A stretch of DNA of 64,000 nucleotides from the NCBI GenBank assembly GCA_014218235.1, contig CM024759.1:70316119-70380118 (forward strand), given 5' to 3'. Of this stretch, positions 23,243 through 35,859 are shown piece after piece. The notes below the pieces were generated by a model. It did not search any database. It was not told the DNA's origin and worked only from the letters and a program-made list of their open reading frames with translations. Source of the stretch: Colocasia esculenta (Eukaryota > Streptophyta > Magnoliopsida > Alismatales > Araceae). A program made the position numbers and the translations under genes. Each line of letters opens with the position of its first letter. Position 1 is the stretch's first letter.

Positions 23243-24028
23243 TGAGAGAGCACGCAGGGAATGGGGAAGGGGCGTTTTATGGCGGGACAGGGGGAAAATA
23301 TGGCAGCGGCTACTTAGCCGCTGCCATATTATTCTTTAGCAGCGGCTAACACAAACCGCTACCATAATTGTATGGCGGCGGCTAATAGCTGCTGCCATAT
23401 ATATTAAATTTAACACATAAACTTCAAAAAAATAAATATATTTACTACTTGCATTAATATATTTAATTTTTTTAATTATAATAGATAAATTAATTAGGAA
23501 TCCTTATCAGATATTTTACTTAATTTTTAGTTCATGACAGAGTTGTAACTCATTACAGTGTTATCTTATGTTACAGTATACGTACGTTAAATAAGTTCTA
23601 TTACACTAAGGTCCTCCCTATTATAATCAGAGACCACTAATTAATTTACTCTTATAAATATTACTATATCTATTAATATATTATCTTGTGATGATACTAA
23701 GTTATTATGTATCGACACCTAAAGAGCATGTGTCAGCACTAAAAGAGGATCAGACGAGAATTTTAGGGAATGAACAGTTAAGGCACAATAATATTTTGAT
23801 CAAATTTATTCGTAATCAGAAAGAACAGGTATTGGATTTTAATGCTTAGGTCAGCTGGTATAAGAAAATCTGAACTTTCAATTGACGAGCAAAACTGATA
23901 TATTGGCTTCTAATGCCTACGTCAACTAAACAAAGGATAAACAAAAAAAAAAAGTTTAAACTTCATCATCATCAGTACTTCCATAGAATATCATTGGATC
24001 TTAATTCTTATTCTTACATTTAAATTTG

Positions 24029-24061
<33 letters not shown>

Positions 24062-24375
24062 GATCATTGAATCAGAGACTACATCTCATCAAGATCTCTG
24101 TTATTATAAGTACATTAGAATTACTCTATTAAATCTGACATGTGGACTCATCATTTTAAACCAATATGGATGAAGACACAGACGATCGACCTATTGAGGA
24201 CCCAGGTCGACTTAATTACTTGAAAACCCGAGCCCCATACTCATTTTTTTTACGAAGTCAAACAGTGCGCAAACAGACTTGAAGTCCTTCGACTCTTGGA
24301 GGCAGAATATGTTCTCACTCACGAGACTAGCACGCCTACACTATCTGACTGCCGATTCATCTATCGTCGCTTCGG
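23041..24375 (-). repeat. CACTA internal segment A, inverted copy
   Basis: Reverse complement of about 36690-38040: it shares the CTCGTGAGTGAGAACAT region (24308-24330 here), long AT-rich parts, the AGCGGCTA...TAGCCGCT palindromes (23293-23395), the GA tract (23209-23236) and the GC-rich leader. Here it points left, opposite to the second copy. The leader has a TATA-like CATAAAACG (minus strand) before the CT tract and a donor-like CACG/GTGAGT. Confidence 0.75.
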
Positions 24376-25230
24376 CGATGCCCAAACCCTCCCTCTCCGG
24401 CCCCCTCCGCTTCGGCACCTCTCCGGCCCCCTCCGCTTCGGCGATGCCAAACCGTCCCCCCCGGCCCCCTCCCCTCGGAAGCCCCACCCCTCCTTCCCCA
24501 GCTCCCTCCCCTTCGGCGGCCCCCATCCTCCCCTCTGCCCCCCCCCCCCACCCCCCCCGGCAGCCTCACCCCTCCCTTCCGGCCCCCTCCCCCCGGCGGT
24601 CCCCACCCCCCCATCCCCTCCCTCCCCTCCGGCGGTAACCCACACCCCCACCCCCTCCCTCACCTCCGGCGGCAACCCAATTTGGTTGGGCAAAAGCCAA
24701 TTTCGCCTCCTCCTGCACCCATTCCTCACCTCCTCACCCATTCAACTTCCTCCGTAGGGACTCTCCCTTCACAGCAGCACTGCCTCTGTTGGGAGAGCCA
24801 CCTCCACGCCGGTGGTCCGGCATCCCCCTCTGCAGCAGCGCTGTCGGGACTCCCGCCTCCACTGCTCAGAGGTACCAGCCTCCTTCCTGCCTCTGCCTCC
24901 ACCGCAGCTGTAGGTTTGCTAATAGATTTTGAATGTGGCATCTATGTTCATATAAATTTTGAATGTGGCAACTGATAGATTTTGTCCGTTATATCATGTG
25001 ATTAATTATTGCAGATAAATATAAACCAAACCCTCCCAAAAGCCTAATCCCAATGTGTAAAAGAGATACTTTTATCTTGCTGTGAGGAGAGAGGCAAATG
25101 GAAGGGAGGTGTGTCTCATGGGCTGTCTAAAGGAAAAATGCATGGGAAGTGCCTATTATTTTTTATCATTTTATTCGTCACTCTAATTTTGATACATCTG
25201 ATCTTAACATTAGTTTGTATAGAGGAGGGG
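24376..25230 (+). repeat. CACTA internal segment B, direct copy
   Basis: Direct repeat of about 38045-38670, from the C-rich stretch (CCCTCTCCGGCCCCCTCC) through CCAGCCTCCTTCCTGCCTCT and the TTTTGAATGTGGCATCTAT region to the CTAATTTTGATACATCTGA words. Proline-rich ORFs here are composition artefacts. It may represent part of an untranslated leader of the transposase transcript; that is inference. Confidence 0.75.
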
Positions 25231-26167
25231 GTTGCTTGGGTATGTGTTGTTGGAATTTAGGTGTTTAGCCCCACATTAGTTATTGAGTTGTAATTTTTGT
25301 TATTTATGATCCTGGCTCAATAAATATCAACGTTATAATTTTGTGATCTCAACTTTTTAAGTTTGATACTGATAATTCAGAAGCTAGCGTACAAGTTAAA
25401 TGACCATGAGTGATAAAGCTCACAAGTAAACGTATTCTTTAAGGAGAATAATCCTGTACTTTCGCATATGAAAGTGATCCTTAGATTTGTTTAGCCCCCA
25501 CAATTTTGCCAGTATAGATTAACCTCTTCAATTATCATACTCACTTTTAGCCCCTCCATAGTTAATTAGTTATAAACTTGAATTATCTGATGGCCATGGA
25601 TACTTCCTAAAAAAGGAACTTTTAGGCTTTATTTCCAAATTTCGAAGTTGGAAAAAATTAGATCCTCGTATATGACAGATTCTTGGACGATTTCTAGATA
25701 AAGGAAAAAAAAACCCAAAAAAATCTTTAATATCACCCTGGTACAGTCTCTTCTTTCTGCAGCTACTTTGTAGCTATCCATCTGGACTAGAGCTCCGAAG
25801 GTAGTGGAATGGTCTTCTTGTATGGCGTGTTTGCAAGCTTTAAAAAAATTCTTACCACTTTTTATACTTGTTTGCAGAATATACAAAAATTAATTGTTTA
25901 AAAAGTATTTATTTATATTGTATTTATTTATATGTAATATTCTTGCAAATGTTGAAGAAGTAGGCTAGGGAAAAAAAAAAGGTGCACTGGTCCTATATTC
26001 CTGAATTTCATTTACTAACACGACAACCAGTAGCTGACAGGAAAAGATTTGGAGGAGTCAGGTTCGGAGAAACGGAGAGGGGCTGTCTACTTGCCCATGG
26101 GGCCGCTGCAAATCTTCACGAATGCCTATTCACACTCATTGACTGCTCATAGATGCAAGTTTGGTTC
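25231..26167 (+). other. CACTA internal DNA, including a single hairpin arm
   Basis: 25806-25890 matches 39080-39170 and 25917-26165 matches 51520-51770. No gene is present. The right part is one arm of the long hairpin seen complete at 51552-51965; the truncated LTR at 26168 has replaced the other arm. Confidence 0.7.
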
Positions 26168-29100
26168 ATCTAATTTTATTTTAATAAATGAGATAAATAA
26201 TTTAATTGAATATAAAAAGAAAAATAAATAGAATTAGAATGATTTAAATCAAAATCCATTAGGCTAAATTAGTGTTGGGTTGTACTAATAGCCCAAGCAT
26301 GAGAGTTTAAGCCCAACTGGGAAGAGCCTATTATGGGAGGAGAAGTAATTAATAGAAATTCGGATACAATTAATTAAAATAGTAAAATGTTAAGATAAAT
26401 ACTAAATAACTCATAATTATCCAGGATAAGAGCTCATATCCCATCCTAACTCTTGGGACACGAATTTAGACCTTTTCTCTGCCCTTTTAAGTGGATAATT
26501 GATAGGAAAATACGAGATAATTGTCAATTTCAGAGTTGAAAGAGAGAAAGGAGGAGAGTTTTAGGCATTTAGGACTCTATTATCAAACCAAATACCCCAA
26601 ACCCGACCCTATCAACCCTCATTTGCATGTTGAGACCTTGGGAGACGAAGGAGGATGGCTGAGGAATGAGGAATCTCGGAGGAGGAAGCTTGGACAAGAA
26701 GATTTTCCCTCGTTCTTCACCAAAAACCCTAGCTTTTCTTGTCAACACCAGAAGGTAGGTAATCTCTCAAGCTAAATTCATGTAAAAATTATCCTAGGTA
26801 GACTTCATGATCTTGTCAAAAACGTTTGGTTTCACTCTATTTCGATCTCCCATGAGGGAGAATTAATTCCTTAAATCTCTGTCATATCTATGTACCCGAA
26901 CCTTCATGTTTGCTTTCAAACCCTATGCATACTTGATCCCATGTCATGAAAAAATTCTCATAAATACTACATCATGTTAGCTTTCAAATGCCCCCATTTT
27001 CTCTAATTTTATCATGTATCCATTGCTGATTAATTCATTGAGCCTTAACTGTGTGTTAGGTCACTAAAATGTAACCTAATCAAAGCATGCCAAACCTTGT
27101 CTATTTTTGAATTAATCTTGCCTGTTGATAGATCCTCATGTCTATTCTCATTTTAAATTGGTTTCATGCTTTTTGGATCACTATGTGATTTTATATCAAA
27201 TTTTGAATAGCTCTATATCATGTAGACCCACCTGGAAAAAGGGCAAAACACCTTTTATGGGGCTCGGGCCACTCCCTGAGATCGCGACGGCCTGATCCGC
27301 CATGACCTCAGAGGGGTCGTGACACTAGGACCTATCGCGATCTGAACGAGACAGGTCAACTGGTCGCGACCTGCCCCCGGTTCACCCCAACGCCGGTTCA
27401 CAGAACGCGCCAAGCCCGGGCATCGCGACGACCTTAACGCGACATCCCTTTGGGCTGCGACCTGAAACCTGAACGCGCCGGTCCGCCTTGTCGCGACCTG
27501 ATCGCGACAGCACCTTGCGTCATGATCTGACTATGGCGGCTAAAACCCTGATTTTTCCCATTTAACCCTGCCATACATGTTTATTAAATCATGTTAAACC
27601 CAACTGGAGTACTGTCATGTATAAATCTGAACTGTTAATTATTGATGAGCATTATTACGTGGATTTAATTAATCTAAAAGCTATCTGCACAACCATACTT
27701 GTTCTCTTGATTCATCTACACTTATACACACCTAACCATCATGGTTGCCATTAAACCTTGTTAAAATTTTCCAATAATATATCTGGTAATTTTGTAAAAT
27801 AAATTACTAAATTCCCTATTTAAATAAATACAATTGTCTTCATTTTATACGCACGATTTGAACACCGTTACCGTTTCCCTCGGCCTTCGAGCACTTGAGG
27901 CATGACGGACTTTAGTTCTATACACTTTCTCTTGACTTGGACCACCTCTCCATCAGGAATACTCTCGACTGGGCCAGGGACTCCTTGTCAAGGCCTTCGT
28001 AAGTCTTCTTGGCTTTGGCGTACGTCCTTAGCCGACGAGCTCATTGTACCCTAAAACCCGTTACACTTTAGGGATTAGTACGATCCGTGGCCTTAGTGAG
28101 CTCTTTCCTTATCTTGTGATCACGCCGGACCATCTAGCCTGTGTTCATAGCACGACTAGTGGGCGGTGGTGATTTCGACCAGACTGCCGGCCCACTAGAG
28201 TGTGTCGTGTAACTGTGACTATCGTTGTTTATCGTGTTTTACGTTATTGTCCTATCTCGTCTACTATCTATATGGCCTCTTATCTGTTCACGTTCTCTCT
28301 ACACTCTCATCTATTTATCTATTACTCTCATCTTTTCTTGGTACTCTCTTGGCCATTCATGTGATTGTCTAAGATAAAGAAATGACTAATGCTAGTGCAA
28401 TGGGGCCCGATCTGGTCCTGGGAGGAGCGCCCGAAAAGTGCTAGTGCCCATGGGAGTTAAAATGATCAAGGATGTGTACGGCATGCTTCCAGCGCCATCA
28501 TACTATCTAGATTAATCTATGACAATCAAAGTGCTATCTATACAAGTGATTATCGTTGCTAGTGCCCAGTTGTGCAATTTAGATGCTATATCGTTACATG
28601 GCCATTCTATTATCGTTCCGTTGTGCTATTTTCCCTATGCCAGATGCTATCGTTCTCTTATTATCGTTACTCGCTCTACATGACTATGCTATTTAGTTAC
28701 CCTGCCACTAAGACATTAATTATTTAAAGCATGCTTGTTCTCATGAGATATTAAGTCCTACTGGGCGTTATTCGCTCATCCTGCATATTTATTTAATGTG
28801 TTTCAGGTGAATCGGATGATGACCACACTCACGTGGATGGGACTGAGGAGGAGGCTCAGGAGTGACCATTTTCAGCAACTCGTGCTTTAGTAGTTAGTTA
28901 GTATAGATTGAGTCAGTCAGTCTTGATGTATTAATTGAAGTTTGAATAAAGTACTTTAGACCTTAGTTTTGGCTCTGATACGTTGATGTAATAGTTAGTA
29001 CATGAAGATTGATGATATATTAGTGATTGTAATGGATAATGGTGAATGATTAATTAAATTAGAGTTTATTTGGTGTTATTCAATTGTGCAATGGTTTGCT

Positions 29101-29170
29101 ATTTATGTTCTCGCTCTATACTATTTAATAACTATAATTTTGCTCTGATATTCTGCGTCGGGGCGTTATA
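26168..29170 (+). mobile_element. Tekay-like LTR, truncated at its 5' end
   Basis: Collinear with the solo LTR at 41126-51476 (minus that LTR's insertions), starting about 40 bases into it and ending GTCGGGGCGTTATA. It contains the CpG-rich TCGCGA block (27280-27540), the CCTTGTCAAGGCCT region, and the AGATATTAAGTCCTACTGGG words. No PBS or internal region follows, and no TSD is found because the left end is lost. Confidence 0.8.
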
Positions 29171-31698
29171 GGACATGTCTATATGGTAGGTTCTAGTAAA
29201 CTCTTTGTGATAGCAGTGTCCATTGGCATAGAACACTGTAGCAATATACGTATAGCATACCATGCATAATTACAATTAACATTGACATTCTTATTGCACA
29301 AGCACTCCTGCAATATGTAACATCATCTAATAATATTTTAAAACTTATCTCATGCTGTTGATCAATCAGATACTTTTTGGAGATTACAGTACCTGGCCTA
29401 ATTATCATGCCACTAATTATCTTGATTATTTAGATTTAAAACAGATTTTCAAAACATATTACGAATAGCTTGAAAAATACATAAATATAACCACAGTACT
29501 CTGAAAATGCTGCAATTTTAATTGTACAGTGCTTTTACATAATAGGTCGATCATATGCAATTTTCCAGAATTTTTCATGCAGTATTTCCATTTTTCCTGG
29601 GCAACTCAGTTCAGAGATATGTTTAGAAATTATGCAGAAATTCCATAAATAGACATCAGGTTGATTCTTAATCATATAAACATCATACATAACTGTTCCA
29701 GGGATCATACAGGTTGCGATTTTTACGGCATATCTACTGTTCTCAAAACTATATTCAGGTTCCTACCTATTTCCACATGAACAGAAATAAAATAAAAACC
29801 CACGGCATTCAGAAAGAAAATATTTAGGGTTTCATTTCAGTGTCACATTCATTTTCCTTCCATGACGGTGGGCTCGTGTAAATATACATATTTTTAAAAT
29901 TATTAAAAAATAATTATTTGACTAAATTTACATATAAATATACATATTTTTTAAAGTTTATTCTTACTTTCAATATATAAATATTAATAATTTTAATAAT
30001 ATTTAATCACATTAAAAAATTCAATTTGAACAGAACCAAAGCGAAATAATTTCGATTCGATTTAGTTCAGATTGTCTTCTAATTCAATTCAATTCGGGTT
30101 GGCCCATTTTTGGCCAATCCGAATTGAACCGGACCGATGAACACCCCTAGCTAGCACTCATGGTTGGAAGAAATATATTGGATGCACTCGTGTAATTTAA
30201 TCCAAGAATATACTTAAGAGAACAGTTAGAAGAAATTTATACTAAATCAATTAGAAAAATTTTCCATGAAAATTGACTGTGGATGGTGTCGCTGAAAGAA
30301 GGTGAAAATGTTGCTATTCTAATTGAACACTTTCCCCATTATCAGATAGAAGAATATTTTTTTTATGCGTCTAAAGTATGAGGTTGAAGATATCTTTCAT
30401 TTTTTTAAAAAAAGTGGTAAAAGAATTTAGATCTGACCATGATGTGCATTTTTTTAAATGGGGAAAGAGGTAACACTGTAAAAAAAAAAGAAAAGAAAAA
30501 AACTATATCGGCTTCAAGGTCGCCCACAACAAAGTTTCAAACAAGAGGCCTTTTAAAGGCCCATGAACAATGGTCCACAGAAACAGGAATTCGTGCTCAA
30601 GAGGGGAGAGTAGTTGTGTCATTTCCTCCCATGTCTGAACTGGCTGGTGAGGAGGTAGCAGTTGGGTTATGAGGTTTAAAGACACTCTGGTAAGAGTTTG
30701 GATCTTCTCAGTAAAGGGGAAGACCTGACTCCATCAGTATTAGAGGAGAGATATATGGGAGCACCTATATTTTGTGAAAAAAATTCAAATTGAAATGTGA
30801 AAAAAATAAAAAAAAAACTTAGCGAAACCTCCTTCCATATTCATGGGGTCCGGTCCTCTAATGTATTGAGAGGAACCAGACTCCTTTGGTAAAGTGGGGT
30901 TTGCATGGAAGAAAGCAAAATCTTATCAAACCAAAATAGGTTAAGTTGTTAAGTTAAGAGGGTTAGAGCTGACTTGGAGTAGAGGGGGGGGGGGGGGTAG
31001 CTTTTTTTAATATTTAAAAAATTATCATAAAATTTTAAATGTTATTCTATTATAAATCTTACATATTTTTTATTTTTTCACATGAAAATAAGTAGAGTCA
31101 AAGATGATAATTAACCCCAAAAAAATGAGTTAACCCATCTCCATCTCAAAAGTAGCAACTAAAATAAAATATATATTTTTGGGGGTTAAAATGTCCTTAG
31201 TTATAACCTTCAACTAAAATAGACATATAAGATACCTTAGGGTACATATTCGTTTATCATCGAAGTGGGCCTTATAATATATATATAGCACACCATCTTT
31301 CACACCAATTACTTACACGCCAAATAATTAAAAATCCCCCCTTGCCTCTTGCAAGTGGCACTCATCCATTTGGATGTGTAAGATGGTGTGCAAATAGCTT
31401 TTCTCTGTTACTTGGTGCACACCACCACCCAAGCGCCATCTGCGCGCACACTACACAATGGTGGGTGATGTGCATCAAGTATAACTCTAGATAGATAGAT
31501 ACTGTGACAGATAAATACCGTTCACATGGACAAGTCGATCCGTACGGAGAGATCTCAAACATTAATTTTTTCCAAACGTCGTAGGATCAAAAGCAACCTT
31601 GTGCATGGACTAGAAAAATTAAAGAGGGAAAAACCACACAAATTTTCCTGTCCAATTCTCGTCTTAAAGGGGAAGAACACAAGGAAAATTTAGTTAAT
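29171..31698. other. AT-rich DNA with MITE-like debris, no gene recognised
   Basis: Most is featureless AT-rich sequence. 30062-30152 ends in GATGAACACCCCTA, resembling one end of a hAT-type MITE. 30690-30895 has two arms with GAGTTTGGATCTTCTC and GAGAGGAACCAGACTC, a diverged relative of the MITE at 32919-33136. 31288-31392 is a small inverted repeat (GCACACCATCTT / AAGATGGTGTGC). A G homopolymer lies near 30986-30998. Confidence 0.5.
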
Positions 31699-32229
31699 TC
31701 ATTCGAATTTAGATTTGGTGAATAAGCCACATGCCTCGTACTCCCAGTCAGCTATAACCTTCTTATCATCTATCAGTGTCGACGCGCCGGTGGTCCTGGC
31801 GACGGTGGCGGTGAAGCTCTGTGATCTGCCACAAGAGCTTGGTCGATCTCCGGGCGCCGCTCCCGTTGGCGCTGAGCACCGTCTCGCGGATGTGCAGGAG
31901 AACGACGGCAGGTGGGGGTTGAGGCCATACGCTGCCGCTGCACCAAGTCTGAGCTCAAACATATCAATGTGATCAGTCAAAATGGCCGGCCCCTTACATT
32001 TCTCCATCCTTTTGTTTCTTAATTTGCTGATATGGCTCCATTGTTCGACGAAATGCCCACCCAATCTGACGAGATTTATCCTTACATATTCTCGTTCCTT
32101 CGTATAATATGGCATATGTGCTCCTAATTTATCTTCCCACCTCATGCCTGTGACATGTACAACCCTTACCCCCCATCTATCTGGGTTGATGTGCAATCTG
32201 TTTGATGGAATTCCCCAAGAGAAATGATA
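31699..32229 (-). CDS. Unrecognised protein-like ORF, possibly an exon remnant
   Basis: Open for about 177 codons up to a MITE edge. The segment FSWGIPSNRLHINPDRWGV ... GMRWEDKLGAHMPYY ... VRLGGHFVEQWSHISKLRN has balanced, soluble-protein-like composition and does not look like low-complexity translation. The last 80 residues (after MFELRLGAAAAYG) are GC-rich and could be in the wrong frame. The MITE at 32236-32764 cuts its 5' side, and a further protein-like stretch (GNEKCFAPGCAGS) lies beyond it at about 32770-32890 in another frame. I do not recognise the family. It could be a gene fragment carried by the CACTA. Confidence 0.35.
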   Translation of the reverse strand, partial: YHFSWGIPSNRLHINPDRWGVRVVHVTGMRWEDKLGAHMPYYTKEREYVRINLVRLGGHFVEQWSHISKLRNKRMEKCKGPAILTDHIDMFELRLGAAAAYGLNPHLPSFSCTSARRCSAPTGAAPGDRPSSCGRSQSFTATVARTTGASTLIDDKKVIADWEYEACGLFTKSKFE

Positions 32230-32235
32230 TGCATA

Positions 32236-32764
32236 GGGAAGCGCAATGAAGCCGTGCTCCTCCACAGTGCGCCATGTGGAGGAGCGGGACCCCAGCGCAT
32301 TAAATGCGCTTTTTATTTATTTTTTTTCCACCCTCAAAACAGTGCACACAAATATCCTTATAATACACACAAATATCTATCTTGTGTACACAAATACCTA
32401 TATATGCACTAGAAGGATATTTGTGTGCACTGTTTTTTTTTAACTTCAAATAGTGCACACAAATACCTATGTAGTGCACACAAATATCACAATCGTGCAT
32501 ACAAATAGTATAAGAATGCACAAAAATTTTATACTATTTGTACGCACTATTGTGATATTTGTGTGCACTACATAGGTATTTGTGTATACTATAAGAATAT
32601 TTGTGTGCACTGTTTGAGGGTGGGAAAAGAAAAATAAAAGGCACATTTAATGCGCTGGCCCTTGCTCCTCAAAAAAAAAATAAACAAAAGGCACATTTAA
32701 TGTGCTGGGGCTCTGCTCCTCCACATGACGCGTTGTAGAGGAGCACGGCTCCATTGCGCTTCCC
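32236..32764. mobile_element. Foldback MITE, 529 bp, with GTGCACACAAATA array
   Basis: Long terminal inverted repeats start GGGAAGCGCAATG and end CATTGCGCTTCCC, extending about 60 bases (CCGTGCTCCTCCACA). They are flanked by TA on both sides (32234-32235, 32765-32766), which would fit a TA-duplicating superfamily. The interior is an almost perfect palindrome built of about ten copies of GTGCACACAAATA(T/C)C in both orientations. Confidence 0.8.
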
Positions 32765-32918
32765 TATGCTCCCGGCACAACCGGGAGCAAAGCATTTCTC
32801 GTTCCCCATCGCCGGAGTCTGGACGCAAAGGCAAGCCCATTCAGAGGTCTGTGCCGGCTGAACATTCATCTCAACCTCAATGGTCTCCGGCAGGTGGTGG
32901 TACAACATTTTATGTTGA

Positions 32919-33136
32919 AGAGTCCGGATCCTCTCAGTATATAGAAGGATCAGACTCTATAAATTCCAATGAGGTGAGGAGGTTTGGGTGGGGTCGTCAG
33001 TGTTTTACTAAAAAAATTCAAACTGATGAAAAAGTTTTGATTTTTTTTTTTTGCAGAACTCCCACCCAAATCCCTCACCCCAATATTGGTGATTTATGGA
33101 ATCCGATCCTCTCATACACGAGAGGATCCGGACTCT
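32919..33136. mobile_element. MITE, 218 bp
   Basis: Terminal inverted repeats AGAGTCCGGATCCTCTC and GAGAGGATCCGGACTCT, flanked by the 7-base direct repeat ATGTTGA (32912-32918 and 33137-33143). No ORF. The superfamily is not certain from this TSD length. Confidence 0.8.
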
Positions 33137-33653
33137 ATGTTGATATAGTAACATATAAAGTTAATTCACAGGACATCAAGCTTAAGTAATGTGCCATGCT
33201 GTTAGAAATGTTGAAGTTCACTTTATTATTTTGAATTGATTAATACATATTTTTTCATTCTTTTTGCGGTAAATTATCTCCAATTTTGTTAAAAATTAAT
33301 CCACCTGTGTGTGGTTGCTGGTGATAATACCTCACCGTCAATGCATGTTGAGTCCTTGTGTTTTTATATATGTTATATCAATCGTATTAGTTTTTATGTT
33401 ATAAACGAAATCATACATAAAAAATATAATTAAAGAAGATTTTGATAACTAATGTCTGTAAGAGCTTCATATCATTTGACAGAACACCTACAAGAACCAC
33501 AACCGTATGAACTACAAGTATTGCCGTTCTAAATTCTTGAAATCTTGTATTTCCCCACTTGGATCCAACGCAGCGGTGGCTAAAAGGCAAACGCAAGTCT
33601 AATCTTTGTTAGATCATGTGTTTGAGTAGTTCGGGGGCTCCATCCCGGCCGTC
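33137..33653. other. AT-rich DNA, no gene seen
   Basis: No recognisable feature apart from the 3' flank of the F-box/LRR gene. Confidence 0.4.
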
Positions 33654-35387
33654 TCACCCTCGTCGGCGGCGACCGGCCTGCAGCTTCACGACCAATCTAA
33701 CCTGCGAGGAGGATGGCGAGAGGCCCCGGGCCGCTGCCACCTCCGCCTCCGAGCACTTGCTGCCGAGCGTCAGCGTCATTCGCTGGAGTACCTTCGCCTC
33801 CCTGAGGAAGAACCCGGCAAGCTCCAGCTGGTACCCGCTCGCCGTGAAGCCCGACATGGTGATCTTCTTTAGATGGTGGTTCAGGCACCGGGACTGCTTC
33901 AGCTTCTCTCCATGTATGCCATTCAAGGGCGTGTCTGCCAGCCGATCGGGACGACGAGCGATCTGTATAATGGCATTTTACGTAGGTCGATCGACATGAG
34001 TATTAGCTAGCTGGTTGAAGGATGGATGGGTAAATTCAAGTCACAGGATTTTGGTTTTAGGGCTCACGGTGATGTTTAGTTGCTGCAGGCACTCGCAGTT
34101 CTCCAGCAGCGTCGCCAGGAACAGGGAGTGCCGGTCGTACACCAAGGTTATGGAGATGAAGAGCTTCCTCAGACGGTGGAACCGGGGAATAACGAAGCCC
34201 TCCTCCGTGCTCATGGAGAGACACTGCATGCATGCACAGGTAGACGGGTGAAGTATCTAGTCTGGACTAATAATTATAAATGTTTAATCAATAACGCCAA
34301 CCATAATATTCCTATGAATATTGATTGATATAAAAAATATATTTTCACCGACGTTGGCGGACATGCCGCGGAGGGTGAGTCTGGTCAGGCCCGCGCCTGC
34401 GCCCCGCAGAAGCTCGCCCAGCACCGGCGCCATCCGCCGGTAGATCTCTGGCCTCCACCCGAGCAGCAGGTGCAGCTGCAGCTCTCTCAGCGTCGGCGAC
34501 CGGATCATCAGCCTCTCCATCTGCGGCCTTAACTGCAGCCGCAGGGTCCTCAGTCTGGGCGCGTCCACGACGATGGCTCTCGTCCGCCCCGTCGCCGCCA
34601 GCAGAAGCGACCTGAGCTGCGGGGTAGGTTCGATGCGGTACGTCCACGCTCCCGTGCAACAGACGAGCTCCAGCTTTTGGAGGAGCCGACAGTTGGCGAC
34701 GATGGCTTGGAGGAAGTGGTCGCAGAGGGCCGTGCGCTCCAGACGCAGCTCCCTTAGGGCCCTGCAACGAACGGCGCTACACCTCGGCGGCAGGTGCGTA
34801 CCATCGCACGAGGCGATTCTGAAAGGGATGTGAGTACCGGAGAGTTGCAACGAGCAGTTCAGGAGCTCGAGCCTCCTCAGCGCCCGGCATCTGCTGAGGA
34901 CGGCGGCGGCGTCCCATGCCTCAACCCAGGGTGTGTCCCGTACGTCGGCCATCTCGAGCTCCCGGACGTCTCTATGGGCGAGTGCCCTCACCCACCGGCC
35001 AAAATATCCCTCCCCAGCGGGCGGCCCCCCGCCGGGGTTTGTGATCTTGCACCGACGAACAGGAGACCTGTTGGACTCGATCGCCTGCCAGGCCGCGGAA
35101 ATCCAGTCCCCCGCGTTGATCAGCTCGCCCTCGCCAGAAAGAGCGGCAGGGGAGAGGTCAAGGAGGTCGACGGTGGGGAGGAGGTGGCGCCATCGCCTGG
35201 AGAGAAAGGTAGCGCGCACGGCATACTTGACAGGAAGCAAACTAAGGATGGATTGCAAGATTGCGTCTGGCAGGCTGCTAAGGCGGTCTCTCCCCCCTTG
35301 TTGTGTCCCCTCTGGTTCTTGCATCCTCGGTCTCTTTCGCCCCCTCTGCTGCCCGTTCTTTTCCTTAGAGCTCGCGTCCTCCTCCAT
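33654..35387 (-). CDS. F-box/LRR (FBL/FBD-like) protein, three probable exons
   Basis: Likely substrate receptor of an SCF ubiquitin ligase. Start chosen at 35387: its ATG sits in ACCATGG and lies about 60 bases after a TATA box, whereas the upstream ATG at 35462 precedes that box. Residues about 34-71 are an F-box (DRLSSLPDAILQSILSLLP, then FLSRRWRHLLP). The rest of exon 1 (to about 34352) is leucine-rich repeats (CRALRRLELLNC, CRALRELRLERT, CRLLQKLELVCC, APRLRTLRLQL). Exon 2 is about 34059-34215 (FHRLRKLFISITLVYDRHSL). Exon 3 is about 33654-33945 (LNHHLKKITMSGF, AKVLQRMTLTLG) and ends with a stop. Exact splice phases could not be settled; one junction may be out of frame. Highly GC-rich unlike its AT-rich surroundings. 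It lies inside the CACTA-delimited segment. Confidence 0.7.
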
Positions 35388-35444
35388 GGTTGCTGCAGTA
35401 GTAATGTTAAGATCTCCTCCTCCTCCTTTCTGCAGGCACCTTGC

Positions 35445-35450
35445 TATATA
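35445..35450 (-). promoter_or_regulatory. TATA box of the F-box gene
   Basis: Minus strand reads CAGTATATAGCAAGG, about 60 bases before the chosen ATG at 35387. Confidence 0.5.
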
Positions 35451-35557
35451 CTGCAGAACCACGGGTACTGGTATCTATAGGAGGAAATATATTTCATTCT
35501 AAAGGAAACAACCTTAGTCAAGGGCCCTACCCTCCTTCAGTAGCAACCCATTTTTAG

Positions 35558-35855
35558 AAACTCAGGAATTTATATGCTCGACGCTTTGCGGCCCGAGAGT
35601 TTCGAAAGGAAGAAGTGAGGGAGGCTTCCATAAACCCGGAAACGAAACGATCGTACCCTTTTCGGCAAGTGGGTAAGTAAGGTAGGCATACGAACCACCG
35701 AAGCAAGCGCCCTATTCGGAACAAAGCAAAGAAGTAGGCTGAATGGAAAAAGGAAAGGGACGAGGGCGGTCGTCGTTTGGCGCGAAGGCAGTTGCCAGGG
35801 GTAGGAAAGGTCCTCGGACTTCCAAGCGATTTTTCTTTTGGGCAGCTGTTCACCG
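35558..35855. other. Possible organelle-derived fragment
   Basis: This 300-base block differs in composition from both neighbours: balanced GC, purine-rich words such as GAAACGATCGTACCC and GGAAAGGGACGAGGGCGG, open in two minus frames for about 99 codons. The style resembles plant mitochondrial spacer DNA. That is an impression and not a match, so confidence is low. It abuts the second CACTA 5' copy. Confidence 0.25.
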
Positions 35856-35859
35856 TTGA

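Noticed and set aside
24279..24757. Pro/Ser-rich ORFs on both strands, repeated at 37655-38393
   Set aside because: Composition-driven, with no common frame conserved between the two copies; more likely untranslated leader DNA of the CACTA.
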